From Novosphingobium sp. G106 (lineage in GTDB: Bacteria > Pseudomonadota > Alphaproteobacteria > Sphingomonadales > Sphingomonadaceae), in assembly GCF_019075875.1 (NCBI RefSeq), contig NZ_JAHOOZ010000001.1:682001-746000 (forward strand): 64,000 bases of DNA, in the 5' to 3' direction. The position numbers and the translations under genes are program-made. The notes beneath the pieces were generated by a model that had not been told where the DNA came from, ran no database searches, and saw nothing but the letters and a program-made list of their open reading frames with translations. Every line of letters starts with the position of its first letter. Positions within the stretch are counted from its first letter, which is position 1. Of this stretch, positions 41,393 to 50,382 are shown in pieces.

Positions 41393-42523
41393 GTGGCGGA
41401 GATTAAGAGAGCCAAGGGCTGGGATGCCCAGTTGCTCAAACTCGTAACGGCCCTCGTCGAGGGAGCGTTTCAAACGCCTTTGTGGGCGAGCTTTCTCGAA
41501 GGCCTTCGACTGGCCACGTCCGCGGACTACGCCATCCTGATCTTCGATCCACCGGGCCGGCCCATGGACGAAGGTCTGCAGCTGGCTTCGGGCTGTGAGG
41601 CGGGGGCGCCGGTTTCCAGCCTGCTGAGGGCGTGCATCCATCCCTCGGCACACCGTCGGGCAACCGAGGAAGGCAAGGTGCTTTCGCTGGAGGAGCTATT
41701 CCATCCGGGGCAGGCACGCAGCGAACCCGCCTACTGCACGCTCGTTGGCGAGTGGCGCATTGGCGGTGCCCGGCTCGTGCGCGTCGTCGAACCACGCGGT
41801 GTCGACGGTTGGCTCATCATCGCCCGTCGCGACAAGGATTTCGCGGAAGAGGCCGAGGCGGTGCTGTCGGAAATGGCGCGGCCGCTGAGCGGGGTTCTGC
41901 GCGGTTACGTCGCCGGAGAGAGCGACCGCTTCAGATCGGCGATGGCGGCGGAAGCGGTTCGGCGTCTGCAGTGCGGATGGTTCCTGCTCGACCAAGGCGG
42001 CCACGTTCTGGCGGCCGATAGTTTCGGGGAGGCCATTCTGTCTAGCTCGGGCGCGCTATCTCGCAATGCCAGCGGCCGACTTGTGGTGCGTCCGGCCAGC
42101 CTTGAGCGCGAGGTATTGAAGAATGTCGCGGAACTGGCGGACAAGCCTGCGGCGCGGCCCCGCGCAATATCGCTGCGCAGCGATCCCTGGCTCGACATGC
42201 TGCTGGTTCCCGCGCGCAAGCGGATGCTTTCGGATACGGCGGTGCCTTCGGTGATCGCCTATGTTCACGGCGACAACTGGCATTCGGCGGATCGCTGCGG
42301 CCAGCTTTCGGACATGTTCGAACTGTCTCCGAGCGAGGCGCGGCTGGCGCTCGCGCTCTGCCGCGGCAAGAGCATCGCAGAGGCCGCCGCCGAACTGGGG
42401 CTCACGCTCGAAACCGCGCGGAGCTATTCCAAGGCGATCTATATGAAGACCGGCACGCGCGGCATGGTCGACCTCGTGCGGATCGTCATGGGCAGCGTTC
42501 TTACCCTGGCACCCGACGCCTGA
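41393..42523 (+). CDS. LuxR-type helix-turn-helix regulator
   Basis: 376 aa from GTG 41393 (388 aa if ATG 41357 is used; the operator-like palindrome between them favours the GTG). The C-terminal 65 residues are a LuxR/FixJ-type DNA-binding domain: FELSPSEARLALALCRGKSI, then AEAAAELGLTLETARSYSKA. The N-terminal ~300 residues, WDAQLLKLVTALVEGAF onward, form a sensory region without a phospho-acceptor receiver; LGQAD-like GWFLLDQGGHVLAADSFGEA suggests a PAS-like fold. This type is frequent beside sphingomonad TBDR genes. A palindrome repeated at its own start and before the PQQ dehydrogenase and the abhydrolase genes makes it the likely regulator of those genes. Confidence 0.88.
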   Translation: MAEIKRAKGWDAQLLKLVTALVEGAFQTPLWASFLEGLRLATSADYAILIFDPPGRPMDEGLQLASGCEAGAPVSSLLRACIHPSAHRRATEEGKVLSLEELFHPGQARSEPAYCTLVGEWRIGGARLVRVVEPRGVDGWLIIARRDKDFAEEAEAVLSEMARPLSGVLRGYVAGESDRFRSAMAAEAVRRLQCGWFLLDQGGHVLAADSFGEAILSSSGALSRNASGRLVVRPASLEREVLKNVAELADKPAARPRAISLRSDPWLDMLLVPARKRMLSDTAVPSVIAYVHGDNWHSADRCGQLSDMFELSPSEARLALALCRGKSIAEAAAELGLTLETARSYSKAIYMKTGTRGMVDLVRIVMGSVLTLAPDA

Positions 42524-42532
42524 TTTCCAAAG

Positions 42533-42550
42533 TACCCCCAGATGGGGATA
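42533..42550. promoter_or_regulatory. LuxR-regulon palindrome (copy 2) upstream of the PQQ dehydrogenase
   Basis: TACCCCCAGATGGGGATA, 10 bp after the luxR-type stop and 98 bp before the dehydrogenase start. It matches 41371-41387 and 46284-46299 in the core CCCCCAGATGGGG. Confidence 0.8.
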
Positions 42551-42647
42551 CTCGCGCTCCCTAGCTTCACTCATAGGCTGATCTCATCCCTCCGGTGCCC
42601 GGCATCAGAGCGGCAAGGTCGATCAAAAATCGTGAAGGGGGAGTGTC

Positions 42648-44786
42648 ATGCGCCGTGTCAGATTGGGCCTGCTGGCATCGGCCGCGGCTGCATTGCTCCT
42701 CGCCGGTTGCGCTGGCGGCGGCCCGGCTCAGCCCGAGCAGGGCGTCGGCACCCAGGATGACTGGACCGCGGTCGGCGGCAGCACGGACGAGGCCAGTTAC
42801 AGCCGGCTCAGCCAGATCAGCGCCGACAATGTCGGCAAGCTCGGCCTCGCCTGGTCGATGGACTTGCCCGACGAGGTAACGCTGGAGTCCACGCCACTCG
42901 AAGTCGGCGGCACGATCTATGTCGCCGGCGGTCACGCCGCGGTCTATGCGGTCGATGCGGTCAGCGGCAAGCTCAAGTGGAAGTACGATCCGCAGACCTG
43001 GAAGCGCCGCCCCGACAAGCTGAACTTCGGTGCCAATCGTGGCCTCGCTTACGAGGACGGCCGGATCTTCGTCGCCGAGAACGACGGGCGCGTCGACGCG
43101 CTCGATGCCAGGAGCGGCGCCGTGCTGTGGAGCGCGGACTCGGTTCCCGAGGGCCCCGGCTACCAGTTCAACAACAGCAGCGGCGCGCCGCGCACGATGA
43201 ATGGCAAGGTCATCATCGGCGGTGCCGGCGCTGACGCCGGAGGACGCGGCTTCGTCACTGCATTCGATGCCAAGACCGGCAAGCTGCTCTGGCGCTTCTT
43301 CACGGTTCCGGGCACCGCCGAGCAAAACAAGGGCGATGCGGCCATGGAAGCGGCGGCGAAGACCTGGGGGCCGGACTTCGCCAAGCACACTGGTGGCGGC
43401 GGCACCGTGTGGAACGGCATGACCTTCGATCCGGAGACCAACCGCATCTATATCGGCGCGGGCAATGCCGGCGGTTACGACCCGACGATCCGCGATCCGG
43501 GCAGCAAGGGCGATAATCTCTATACCTCGTCGATCGTCGCGCTCGATGCGAACACCGGCAAATATATCTGGCACTACCAGGAGAACCCGCGCGATAGCTG
43601 GGATTATAAGGCGACGCCGAACATGGTCATGGCGACGCTGAACATCGACGGCAAACCGAAGAAGGTGCTGATGCACGCGCCGACTAACGGCTTCTTCTAC
43701 GTGCTCGACCGCGAGACCGGCAAGTTGATCAACGAGCCCAAGGCGACAACTTTCCAGAACTGGGCGAAGGGCATCGACCTCAAGACCGGCCGTCCGATCG
43801 AGAATGCCGACATTCGTTATGAGAAGGGCCGTACCGAAATCTGGCCCGGCACGATCGGCGGGCACAACTGGCAGGCGATGAGCTACAGCCCGAAGACCGC
43901 CCTCGTCTATATTCCGGTCCATCAGGTTGGGGCGCTGTTCTCGCGCAATCTCGCCGACCAGACCGACGACGCGGTCAACATCATGGGCCTGGTGGTGAAG
44001 CCGATCGAAAAGCAGCCAGGCGACGGCAAGGGCTACCTCGTCGCCTGGGACCCGGTGACCCAAAAGGAAGCCTGGCGTGTGACGCACGACTATGTGTGGA
44101 ACGGCGGCACCGCGGCAACGGCTGGCGGGCTCGTCTTCCAGGGCACGGCCGACGGCTACTTCAAGGCTTACGGCGCGAAGGATGGCAAGGAGCTCTGGAG
44201 TTTCGACGCAGGGCTCGGGATCATCGCCGCGCCGATGAGCTACTCGGTCGGCGGCAAGCAGTACGTTTCGATCCTGGTCGGCTGGGGCGGCACTTCGGCG
44301 GCGATGTCGGGCGTGCTCGACGTGGGCTGGAAATACGGCGCGCAGACGCGCCGGCTGCTGACTTTCGCGCTCGACGGCAAGGCGACACTGCCCAAGGAGC
44401 CGGGCCGCGACATGAAGGTCGCCGCGCTCGACGATCCCGCGCTCGTGCTCAACGAGGCCGACGTCATGGCCGGCAAGGGGCTCTCGCTCGCCTGTATGTC
44501 GTGCCACGGCGCGGGCTTCCGCGGCGCAGGAGCTCCGGGACCCGATCTCAGGGAATCGGGCATCGCGCTGCGGCTCGACACCTTCACCCAGATGCTGCGA
44601 CAGGGCCGTCTCGAACGGGGCATGCCGCAGTTCGGCTGGATGACCGATACGCAGATCCGCCAGGTCCACGCCTATCTCCGCGCCCGAGCGCGCGAAGCGC
44701 TCGGGCTGCGCAAGCCGGTCGCGCCGCCCGCGGCGAAAGCAACACCGAACCGTCCGGCCAATGCCAAGGGGCCGGTCACTTACTGA
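42648..44786 (+). CDS. PQQ-dependent quinohaemoprotein alcohol dehydrogenase, lipoprotein form
   Basis: 712 aa. The signal ends in a lipobox, LLLAGCAGG, so it should be anchored in a membrane. The eight-bladed PQQ propeller is evident: LGLAWSMDLPDEVTLESTPL, TIYVAGGHAAVYAVDAVSGK, GAPRTMNGKVIIGGAGAD, the catalytic-Asp segment NPRDSWDYKATPN, PTNGFFYVLDRETGKL and GGHNWQAMSYSP. The C-terminal domain has the c-haem motif CMSCH and a distal Met candidate (RGMPQFGWM), as in type II quinohaemoprotein dehydrogenases. Unlike typical members it lacks the vicinal Cys-Cys of the PQQ site; the region KYDPQTWKRRPDKLNFGANRG replaces it in shortened notation here at 42982-43044. It should oxidise an alcohol and pass electrons to the respiratory chain; the aldehyde would go to the next gene product. 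Confidence 0.92.
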   Translation: MRRVRLGLLASAAAALLLAGCAGGGPAQPEQGVGTQDDWTAVGGSTDEASYSRLSQISADNVGKLGLAWSMDLPDEVTLESTPLEVGGTIYVAGGHAAVYAVDAVSGKLKWKYDPQTWKRRPDKLNFGANRGLAYEDGRIFVAENDGRVDALDARSGAVLWSADSVPEGPGYQFNNSSGAPRTMNGKVIIGGAGADAGGRGFVTAFDAKTGKLLWRFFTVPGTAEQNKGDAAMEAAAKTWGPDFAKHTGGGGTVWNGMTFDPETNRIYIGAGNAGGYDPTIRDPGSKGDNLYTSSIVALDANTGKYIWHYQENPRDSWDYKATPNMVMATLNIDGKPKKVLMHAPTNGFFYVLDRETGKLINEPKATTFQNWAKGIDLKTGRPIENADIRYEKGRTEIWPGTIGGHNWQAMSYSPKTALVYIPVHQVGALFSRNLADQTDDAVNIMGLVVKPIEKQPGDGKGYLVAWDPVTQKEAWRVTHDYVWNGGTAATAGGLVFQGTADGYFKAYGAKDGKELWSFDAGLGIIAAPMSYSVGGKQYVSILVGWGGTSAAMSGVLDVGWKYGAQTRRLLTFALDGKATLPKEPGRDMKVAALDDPALVLNEADVMAGKGLSLACMSCHGAGFRGAGAPGPDLRESGIALRLDTFTQMLRQGRLERGMPQFGWMTDTQIRQVHAYLRARAREALGLRKPVAPPAAKATPNRPANAKGPVTY

Positions 44787-44823
44787 TCCGGCGACGCCAA
44801 AACAGCCTTGAGGACATTGTCGA

Positions 44824-46241
44824 ATGAACCAGCCAGCCACGATGATTCCGATCATCGATCCTGTCAGCGAAGAGCAGATCGGTGCAATCGCCGATGGCGG
44901 GGCCGCAGCGGTCGATGCTGCCGTGGTTCGGGCCCGTGAGAGCTTCGATGCGGGCCTCTGGCGCGGCAAGACGCCGTCCGACCGGGCCAAGATCCTCTGG
45001 AAGGCTGCCGATATTCTGGAAAGCCGAGCGGAAGAGATCGGCGCGATCGATTCCCGCAACGTCGGCAAGACCCTCAGGCAATCGCGCAACGTGCTCTTGG
45101 CCTCGGTCGAGCAGCTTCGCTACTATTCGGGCTGGTGCACCAAGATCTACGGCAAGTCGGCCGACATGAAGTCGCCCGGCGGAATCACCGGCCAGGCGCA
45201 GGATCTTCTCGGCTATACTTTGAAGGAGCCGGTAGGCGTCGCCGGCGCGATAATCCCGTGGAACGGGCCGACGATCAACGCGATCATCAAGCTCGGCCCA
45301 GCGCTTACCGCCGGTTGCAGCGTGGTCCTCAAGCCCGCCGAGGAGACGCCGCTCTCGGCGCCATTGATTGCCCAGGTGTTCGCCGAGGCGGGCGTGCCTG
45401 ATGGCGTGATCAACCTGTCAACGGCTATGGCCACACCGTCGGCGCGGCGCTCGCCGCCCATCCCGATGTCGACAAGATCGCCTTCACCGGATCGACCGAG
45501 GTCGGCAAGATGATCGTCAAGGCCGCGGCGGGCAATCTCAAGAAAGTCATGCTCGAACTCGGCGGCAAGACGCCGGTTCTCATTTTCGACGACGCGGATC
45601 TGCCCAAGGCGATCGCCGGGGCGGCGCTCGGCATCTTCATCAACTCGGGCCAGGGCTGCGTCTGCGGCTCGCGCATCTATGCGCACCGCAAGGTCTATGA
45701 CCAGGTTGTCGAGGGCATCGCCAAGGCCGCCAGGGCGCTCAATCTTGGCGGCCCGAACGATCCCGGCGTCGATATCGGACCGCTGATCAGCCAGAAGCAG
45801 CTCGACCGCGTGATGGGCTACATCGATGAGGGCCGCCGCGACGGCGTCGAGGTCGTCACCGGGGGCAGACGGCTCGATCCCAAAGGCTATTTCGTCGAGC
45901 CGACCGTGCTCACCAATGTCCGACCCGACATGCGCCTGTTCCGCGAGGAAATCTTCGGACCGGTGGCAGCAGTCATGCCGTTCGACGACGAGGAAGAGGT
46001 GATCGCCTCGGCCAACGACTCGCTCTACGGCCTCGCCGCGGCGGTCTGGACCAATGACCTCGGCAGAGCCCATCGGCTGGCCAAGCGGCTCGAGGCCGGG
46101 ACTGTCTGGCTCAATGCCCAGTTCGCCCGGGATCCGGCGATGCCGCTGGGCGGCTACAAGCAGTCGGGCTGGGGACAGGAATACGGGCTCGAAGGCGTCG
46201 AGGCCTATATGAAGACCAAGTCCGTCTATACTGGGCTTTGA
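44824..46241 (+). pseudogene. NAD(P)-dependent aldehyde dehydrogenase with a one-base frameshift
   Basis: The first frame (44824 to ~45417) gives the N-terminal cofactor domain: VAGAIIPWNGPTINAIIKLG and SVVLKPAEETPLSAPLIAQV, then AGVPDGVINL. After CTG 45415-45417 one base is missing; adding a G (CTG GTC AAC) gives NLVNGYGHTVGAALA and continues in the frame that ends at 46241. That part holds FTGSTEVGK, the catalytic Glu in VMLELGGKTPVLIFDDAD, the catalytic Cys in FINSGQGCVCGSR, EEIFGPVAAVMPF and the C-terminal PLGGYKQSGWG. Restored length is 472 aa, normal for the betaine/phenylacetaldehyde-type family. It lies 37 bp after the PQQ dehydrogenase, so it should oxidise the aldehyde formed there. 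Confidence 0.9.
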
Positions 46242-46283
46242 CCGTGGCATCCTAGCCGACAACCTGCGCGATTTTTTGAGCTG

Positions 46284-46299
46284 ACCCCCAGATGGGGGT
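46284..46299. promoter_or_regulatory. LuxR-regulon palindrome (copy 3) upstream of the abhydrolase gene
   Basis: ACCCCCAGATGGGGGT, a perfect palindrome apart from the central AGAT, 75 bp before the start at 46374. Third copy of the element at 41371 and 42533. Confidence 0.8.
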
Positions 46300-46373
46300 G
46301 CCTATTCGCAGGCCGGTCGATCAATCTGCTCCTGAACGAAAACTGGCTTCAGCCGGGTCTTGGGGGTGGAAGT

Positions 46374-48476
46374 ATGAATCGTTGGCGCGCATCAGTCGCG
46401 AGCGTGATCGCCATTCTGGCGATGGCCTCCGCATCCGTCGCCGACGCGCGGGTCACACGTTTGGTGGTCGAGCAGCGCGAACCCTATGCCGGCGGGCATT
46501 CCTGGGGCGAGGCCGGACCTTACGAGCGGATCGTCGCGACCGCCTATTTCGAAGTCGACCCCGCCGATCCGCGCAACAAGGTCATCGTGGATCTCGACCA
46601 GTCGCCGCGCAATGCCGCGGGCAAGGTCGAATTCAGCGCGCCGGTCTTCCTGATCAAGCCCGTCGACATGGCACGCGGCAACGGCAAGCTGTTCTACGAC
46701 GTCAACAACCGCGGTAACACCGATCTGGGGCCGGTCGCCGATCCGGCGAAAGTCGGCGGGCAGGTGGCGCAGCAGCTCAAGATGGGCTTCGCACTCGTCG
46801 ATGCCGGCTGGCACGGCGACGGCATCGCCAATCCCAAGCAGCTGTTTCCATCGTTTCCTGTCGCCACCAGGAACGATGGTCAGCCGATCGTCGGGCCATT
46901 GCGGCTCGAGTTCTCGGTCGCGGCGCCGGCGTACAGCCAGCCGCTGGCCCAGTTCTGGCGCGCCTATGAAACGGCGGACGCGAACACGGCAGCCTCGCGC
47001 CTCGTGGTACGTGAAAGGGCAGGCGGTCCGGCCACGCCTATCCCCGCGGACAAGTGGGCTTTCGGCACCTGTCCCGAGGGCAAGGCGAGCTTCAAGTCCA
47101 CGACCCGCGACATCTGCCTGTTCGACGGCTTCAGTCCCGACCGACTTTACGACCTGGTCTATCCTGCCAAGAACCCGGTTGTCATGGGACTGGCCTATGC
47201 CGTGACGCGCGACCTCGCTGCGTTCCTGCGTTTCCAAAAGGCCGACGATGCCGGCACGCCCAACCCGGTGGCGAAGCCCGGCCAGGCTTCGCCCGCACGG
47301 CTCGCCTATGCCTACGGCGCCTCCTCGACCGGCATGTACATGCGCGAGTTCCTTTACCTCGGCTTCAACGAGGACGAGAAGGGGCGCAAGCTGTTCGACG
47401 GGGTGTTCATCAACACTGGCGGCGCGAACCGGCTTTTCGCCAATGTCGAATTCGCTCACCCGACTTTCTACTCGGCGCAGGACAATCATCAGGACTACGT
47501 GTCCAACGCCATCGGCCCGGCGACCTTCGGTGTCACGCTCGACCCCGTCACCGGACGCCGCGACGGCATTCTCAAGCGGCCCGCCACCGATCCACTGGTG
47601 ATCGAGGCGGTGGACGAGAACAGCTTCTGGAACTGGAAGAACTCGCTGCAGGTGCTCGATGGCCGCGGAAAGGCGCTGCCGATCCCGCCGAACGTGCGGC
47701 TCTATTTCAAGGCGGGGTCAGGGCATCTCGGTATCCACGGTCTGATGAGCCCGCCGCTCGCGCCGCACGGGTTTCTCGGCGAATGCCAGTACCCCGCGCA
47801 GGCGCTCAATGCGCCGGGGTTCAATCCGCAGGCCGTCGAGCGGTCGCTGCCCGGACTGGGCGGGGCCATGGTCGTGGTTCTCGACGACTGGGTCGACCGC
47901 AAGGTGGCGCCGCCGGCCAGCACTTTTCCGACGGGCGGCGATCTCATCAGCCTTTCCGACTATCGGGCGCTCTACCCCAAGATCCCAGGCTTCGCGCCGC
48001 CCGCCGTCATGGCACAGCTCGACGTTCTCGACTTCGGGCCCGGGTTCGGCCCGACCGGCGGTCGCATGACTCAGTTGCCGCCCAAGCATGGCGCTTCATA
48101 CGCACTGCGCGTACCGCGCCCGGACGGCGACGGGATCGCCAGGGGAGCGTTCCGCCCGATGGAAGCTGCCGCCCCACTCGGCACCAACGTCGGCTGGAAC
48201 CTGCGGCGCGACGGGCATCGGGCCGGCGACATGTGCGGGCTCGAAGGCTCGTTCGTCGCTTTCGCGAAAACCAGGGCCGAACGCCTCGCCGCCGGCGATC
48301 CGCGTCTCTCGCTCGAGGAGCGCTACCGCGACCATGCGGGTTTCGTCGCGGCGGTAGGCAAGGCGGCGGACGACCTGGTTCGCGCCCGCTTCATGCTGCC
48401 CCAAGAAGCCGCGGCCTGGAAAGCCGTGGCCGAGGAGAGCGACGTGCTGCGCGCTCCGGGCGCAGCGGCTCGATGA
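46374..48476 (+). CDS. Secreted alpha/beta-hydrolase-domain protein (Abhydrolase_10-like)
   Basis: 700 aa with signal peptide VASVIAILAMASASVADA. The start (RVTRLVVEQREPYAGGHSWG, GPYERIVATAYFEVDP) and KLFYDVNNRGNTDLGPVADP are hallmarks of a large exported alpha/beta hydrolase-like family common in sphingomonads. A nucleophile-like segment YAYGASSTGMYMREFLYLGF matches GxSxxG, and GSGHLGIHGLMSPPLAPHG could supply the His. The substrate is unknown; esters or lactones are likely. It is preceded by a LuxR-type palindrome and overlaps the next tannase-family gene by ATGA. Confidence 0.85.
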   Translation: MNRWRASVASVIAILAMASASVADARVTRLVVEQREPYAGGHSWGEAGPYERIVATAYFEVDPADPRNKVIVDLDQSPRNAAGKVEFSAPVFLIKPVDMARGNGKLFYDVNNRGNTDLGPVADPAKVGGQVAQQLKMGFALVDAGWHGDGIANPKQLFPSFPVATRNDGQPIVGPLRLEFSVAAPAYSQPLAQFWRAYETADANTAASRLVVRERAGGPATPIPADKWAFGTCPEGKASFKSTTRDICLFDGFSPDRLYDLVYPAKNPVVMGLAYAVTRDLAAFLRFQKADDAGTPNPVAKPGQASPARLAYAYGASSTGMYMREFLYLGFNEDEKGRKLFDGVFINTGGANRLFANVEFAHPTFYSAQDNHQDYVSNAIGPATFGVTLDPVTGRRDGILKRPATDPLVIEAVDENSFWNWKNSLQVLDGRGKALPIPPNVRLYFKAGSGHLGIHGLMSPPLAPHGFLGECQYPAQALNAPGFNPQAVERSLPGLGGAMVVVLDDWVDRKVAPPASTFPTGGDLISLSDYRALYPKIPGFAPPAVMAQLDVLDFGPGFGPTGGRMTQLPPKHGASYALRVPRPDGDGIARGAFRPMEAAAPLGTNVGWNLRRDGHRAGDMCGLEGSFVAFAKTRAERLAAGDPRLSLEERYRDHAGFVAAVGKAADDLVRARFMLPQEAAAWKAVAEESDVLRAPGAAAR

Positions 48477-50306
48477 GCCACCGTCAGCTCAACGATCGGG
48501 ACATCATGCGCCTGCAACTGCGTTCGCTCATCGGTTTCACCAAATTGCCGCTGGCGGCGATCGCGCTATTGGGATTTGCTTCGGCCGCCTCGGCGGCGGG
48601 CCTGCGCTTGCGACGATACGATCAAGTCCGCCTTCAGGCCCGACGAGCAGACCCATGTCGTGCTGGTGAAGCCCTTTCGGCAGGGTGACGCCCTGGTCAT
48701 TTCGGAAGCCGCATCAAAGAACACGCCGACCGCGGCGTCCGATCTTTGCCTGGTCAAGCTCATCGTCGGACCGGGCAATCCGGGACCGGTCGGCGCACCC
48801 TCGACCTCGCCGGGCATCGGCATAGAGGTATGGCTGCCGGCCCCGGCAAAGTGGGATGGCCGCATCCACAATGTCGGCGGACGCGGCGGCTTCGACGGCG
48901 GCACGCATAGCTCGATCAGCGAAGTCGCCTGGCCGGTCGCCGCGGTAACCGCCGGCAGCGAGGGTGCTGTTTCGGCAAGTACCGACATCGGTCATTCGCC
49001 AACCGACGGCAGCTGGGGAATGGACCCAGACGGCACGCTCGCGAAGCCGCTGTGGCAGGACTACGCGCACCGCGCGATGCACGAGATGGCGCTCAAGACC
49101 AAGGCGCTGACCGCTGCCTATTACGGCCGCCCGGCCAAGCATGCCTACTACGAAGGATCGTCGACCGGCGGCCGCCACGGCTATCGGCTGGCCCAGCAAT
49201 ATCCCGACGACTACGACGGGATCGTCGCCAACTTGCCGGCGCTCAACTGGGCCGAATGGACTACGGCCGGCGTCTATCGTGCATTGGTGGTCGAACGCGA
49301 TCTCGGTGGCGTCGCGCTGACAGATGCGCAGCAGGACCTCGTCTCGAATGCAGCCATTTCGGCCTGCGACGTCGTCGGTGGCCAGCACCTCGGCTACGTC
49401 ATGGACAACGCAGCCTGCCACTACGATCCGGCCAAGGACCCAGCCGTGCTCTGCGCCAGCGAGGGCGGCACGAACGGCACTGCCGATTGCGTGACCCGGC
49501 TCCAGGCCCAGGCGGTCGACAAGATGTGGTACGGCATCACGGTGGACGGCTCGGCACCGTCGCCCGCCGTCGACAACGGCGCCGGCGCGCGGCTGGACGG
49601 CAAGCATCGCTGGTACGGCATGATGCGCGGCACCTCGCTGTACAACGCCTATTTCTCGAGGCTCGGCTACCGGAGTTCCGCCAAGGACGGCTACATCGCC
49701 GGCCAGGTCGCGCTCGAGCTGCAGAACCCGACGCTTGCCGAGCCGACCTTCCGGAACGCCACGGGCAACGGCCAGGGCCTCTGGCAGGATATGTCCTACA
49801 AGCAGCTCGCCAACGCCTTCGATCGCGGTGTCGCGCTCGATCCCGTGTTCGGCGACCTCGCGAGCGACAACCCCGACCTCTCGGCCTTCAAGGCACGCGG
49901 CGGCAAGTTCCTGAGCTGGCACGGCTGGAACGACGAGGCGATCCCGGTGCAGGGTTCGATCCGCTACTACGACCGGGTCATCGAGAAGATGGGCGGGGTC
50001 GCCCAGGTCCAGAGCTTTTTCAAGCTCTACCTCGTGCCGGGCGCCGGTCACCTTTCGCCCAACGGCACCGCCAATCCCAAAGCGATCCCGCCGCTGCCCG
50101 CACCGGGCCAGCTCTACAAACTCGTCGTCGATTGGGTCGAGCGCGGGGTCGAGCCTCGCGGGGTAGTCCTGCAGGCGCCAGCGAACAGCGGCGTGACCCG
50201 TAGCGCGCCCGCCTGCGCCTATCCGCAGATCGCGACCTACGTCGCCGGCGATCCGAACGTGGCGACAAGCTTCAAATGCGCTGCGCCGGCGAGATCGAAC
50301 CGGTGA
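48473..50306 (+). pseudogene. Tannase/feruloyl-esterase family protein, frameshifted, without the CS-HC cysteines
   Basis: Start ATG 48473 overlaps the previous stop. The first frame encodes a signal peptide (FTKLPLAAIALLGFASAASA). An extra G in the run at 48598-48600 shifts the frame; removing it joins SAAACACDDTIKSAFRPDEQ to the frame that ends at 50306, restoring about 610 aa. The mature part is PF07519-like: YEGSSTGGRHGYRLAQQYPD with the nucleophile Ser codon at 49161, SWHGWNDEAIPVQ with the Asp, and LVPGAGHLSPNG with the His codon at 50049. Normal family members have Cys before the Ser and after the His (CS-D-HC motif, disulfide-linked); here they are Ser (49158) and Leu (50052). So it is a divergent member even if the frame is intact. 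Confidence 0.85.
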
Positions 50307-50341
50307 TCGTTCCGACGCAGATTGTCAGGCCTAGAGATTTT

Positions 50342-50357
50342 TACTAACCAGTTAGTA
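50342..50357. promoter_or_regulatory. TetR-type operator upstream of the eight-gene ester operon
   Basis: TACTAAC-CA-GTTAGTA, perfect 7-bp arms, 25 bp before the tannase start at 50383. The near-copy at 59490-59507 lies directly before the tetR gene, which links this operon to that regulator. Confidence 0.8.
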
Positions 50358-50382
50358 GAAATCGAATCGACAGGGGATGGGA

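Noticed and set aside
42567..45089. 840-codon open frame antisense to the PQQ dehydrogenase
   Set aside because: The sense protein has all PQQ and haem motifs; the antisense product has none and is a codon-bias shadow.
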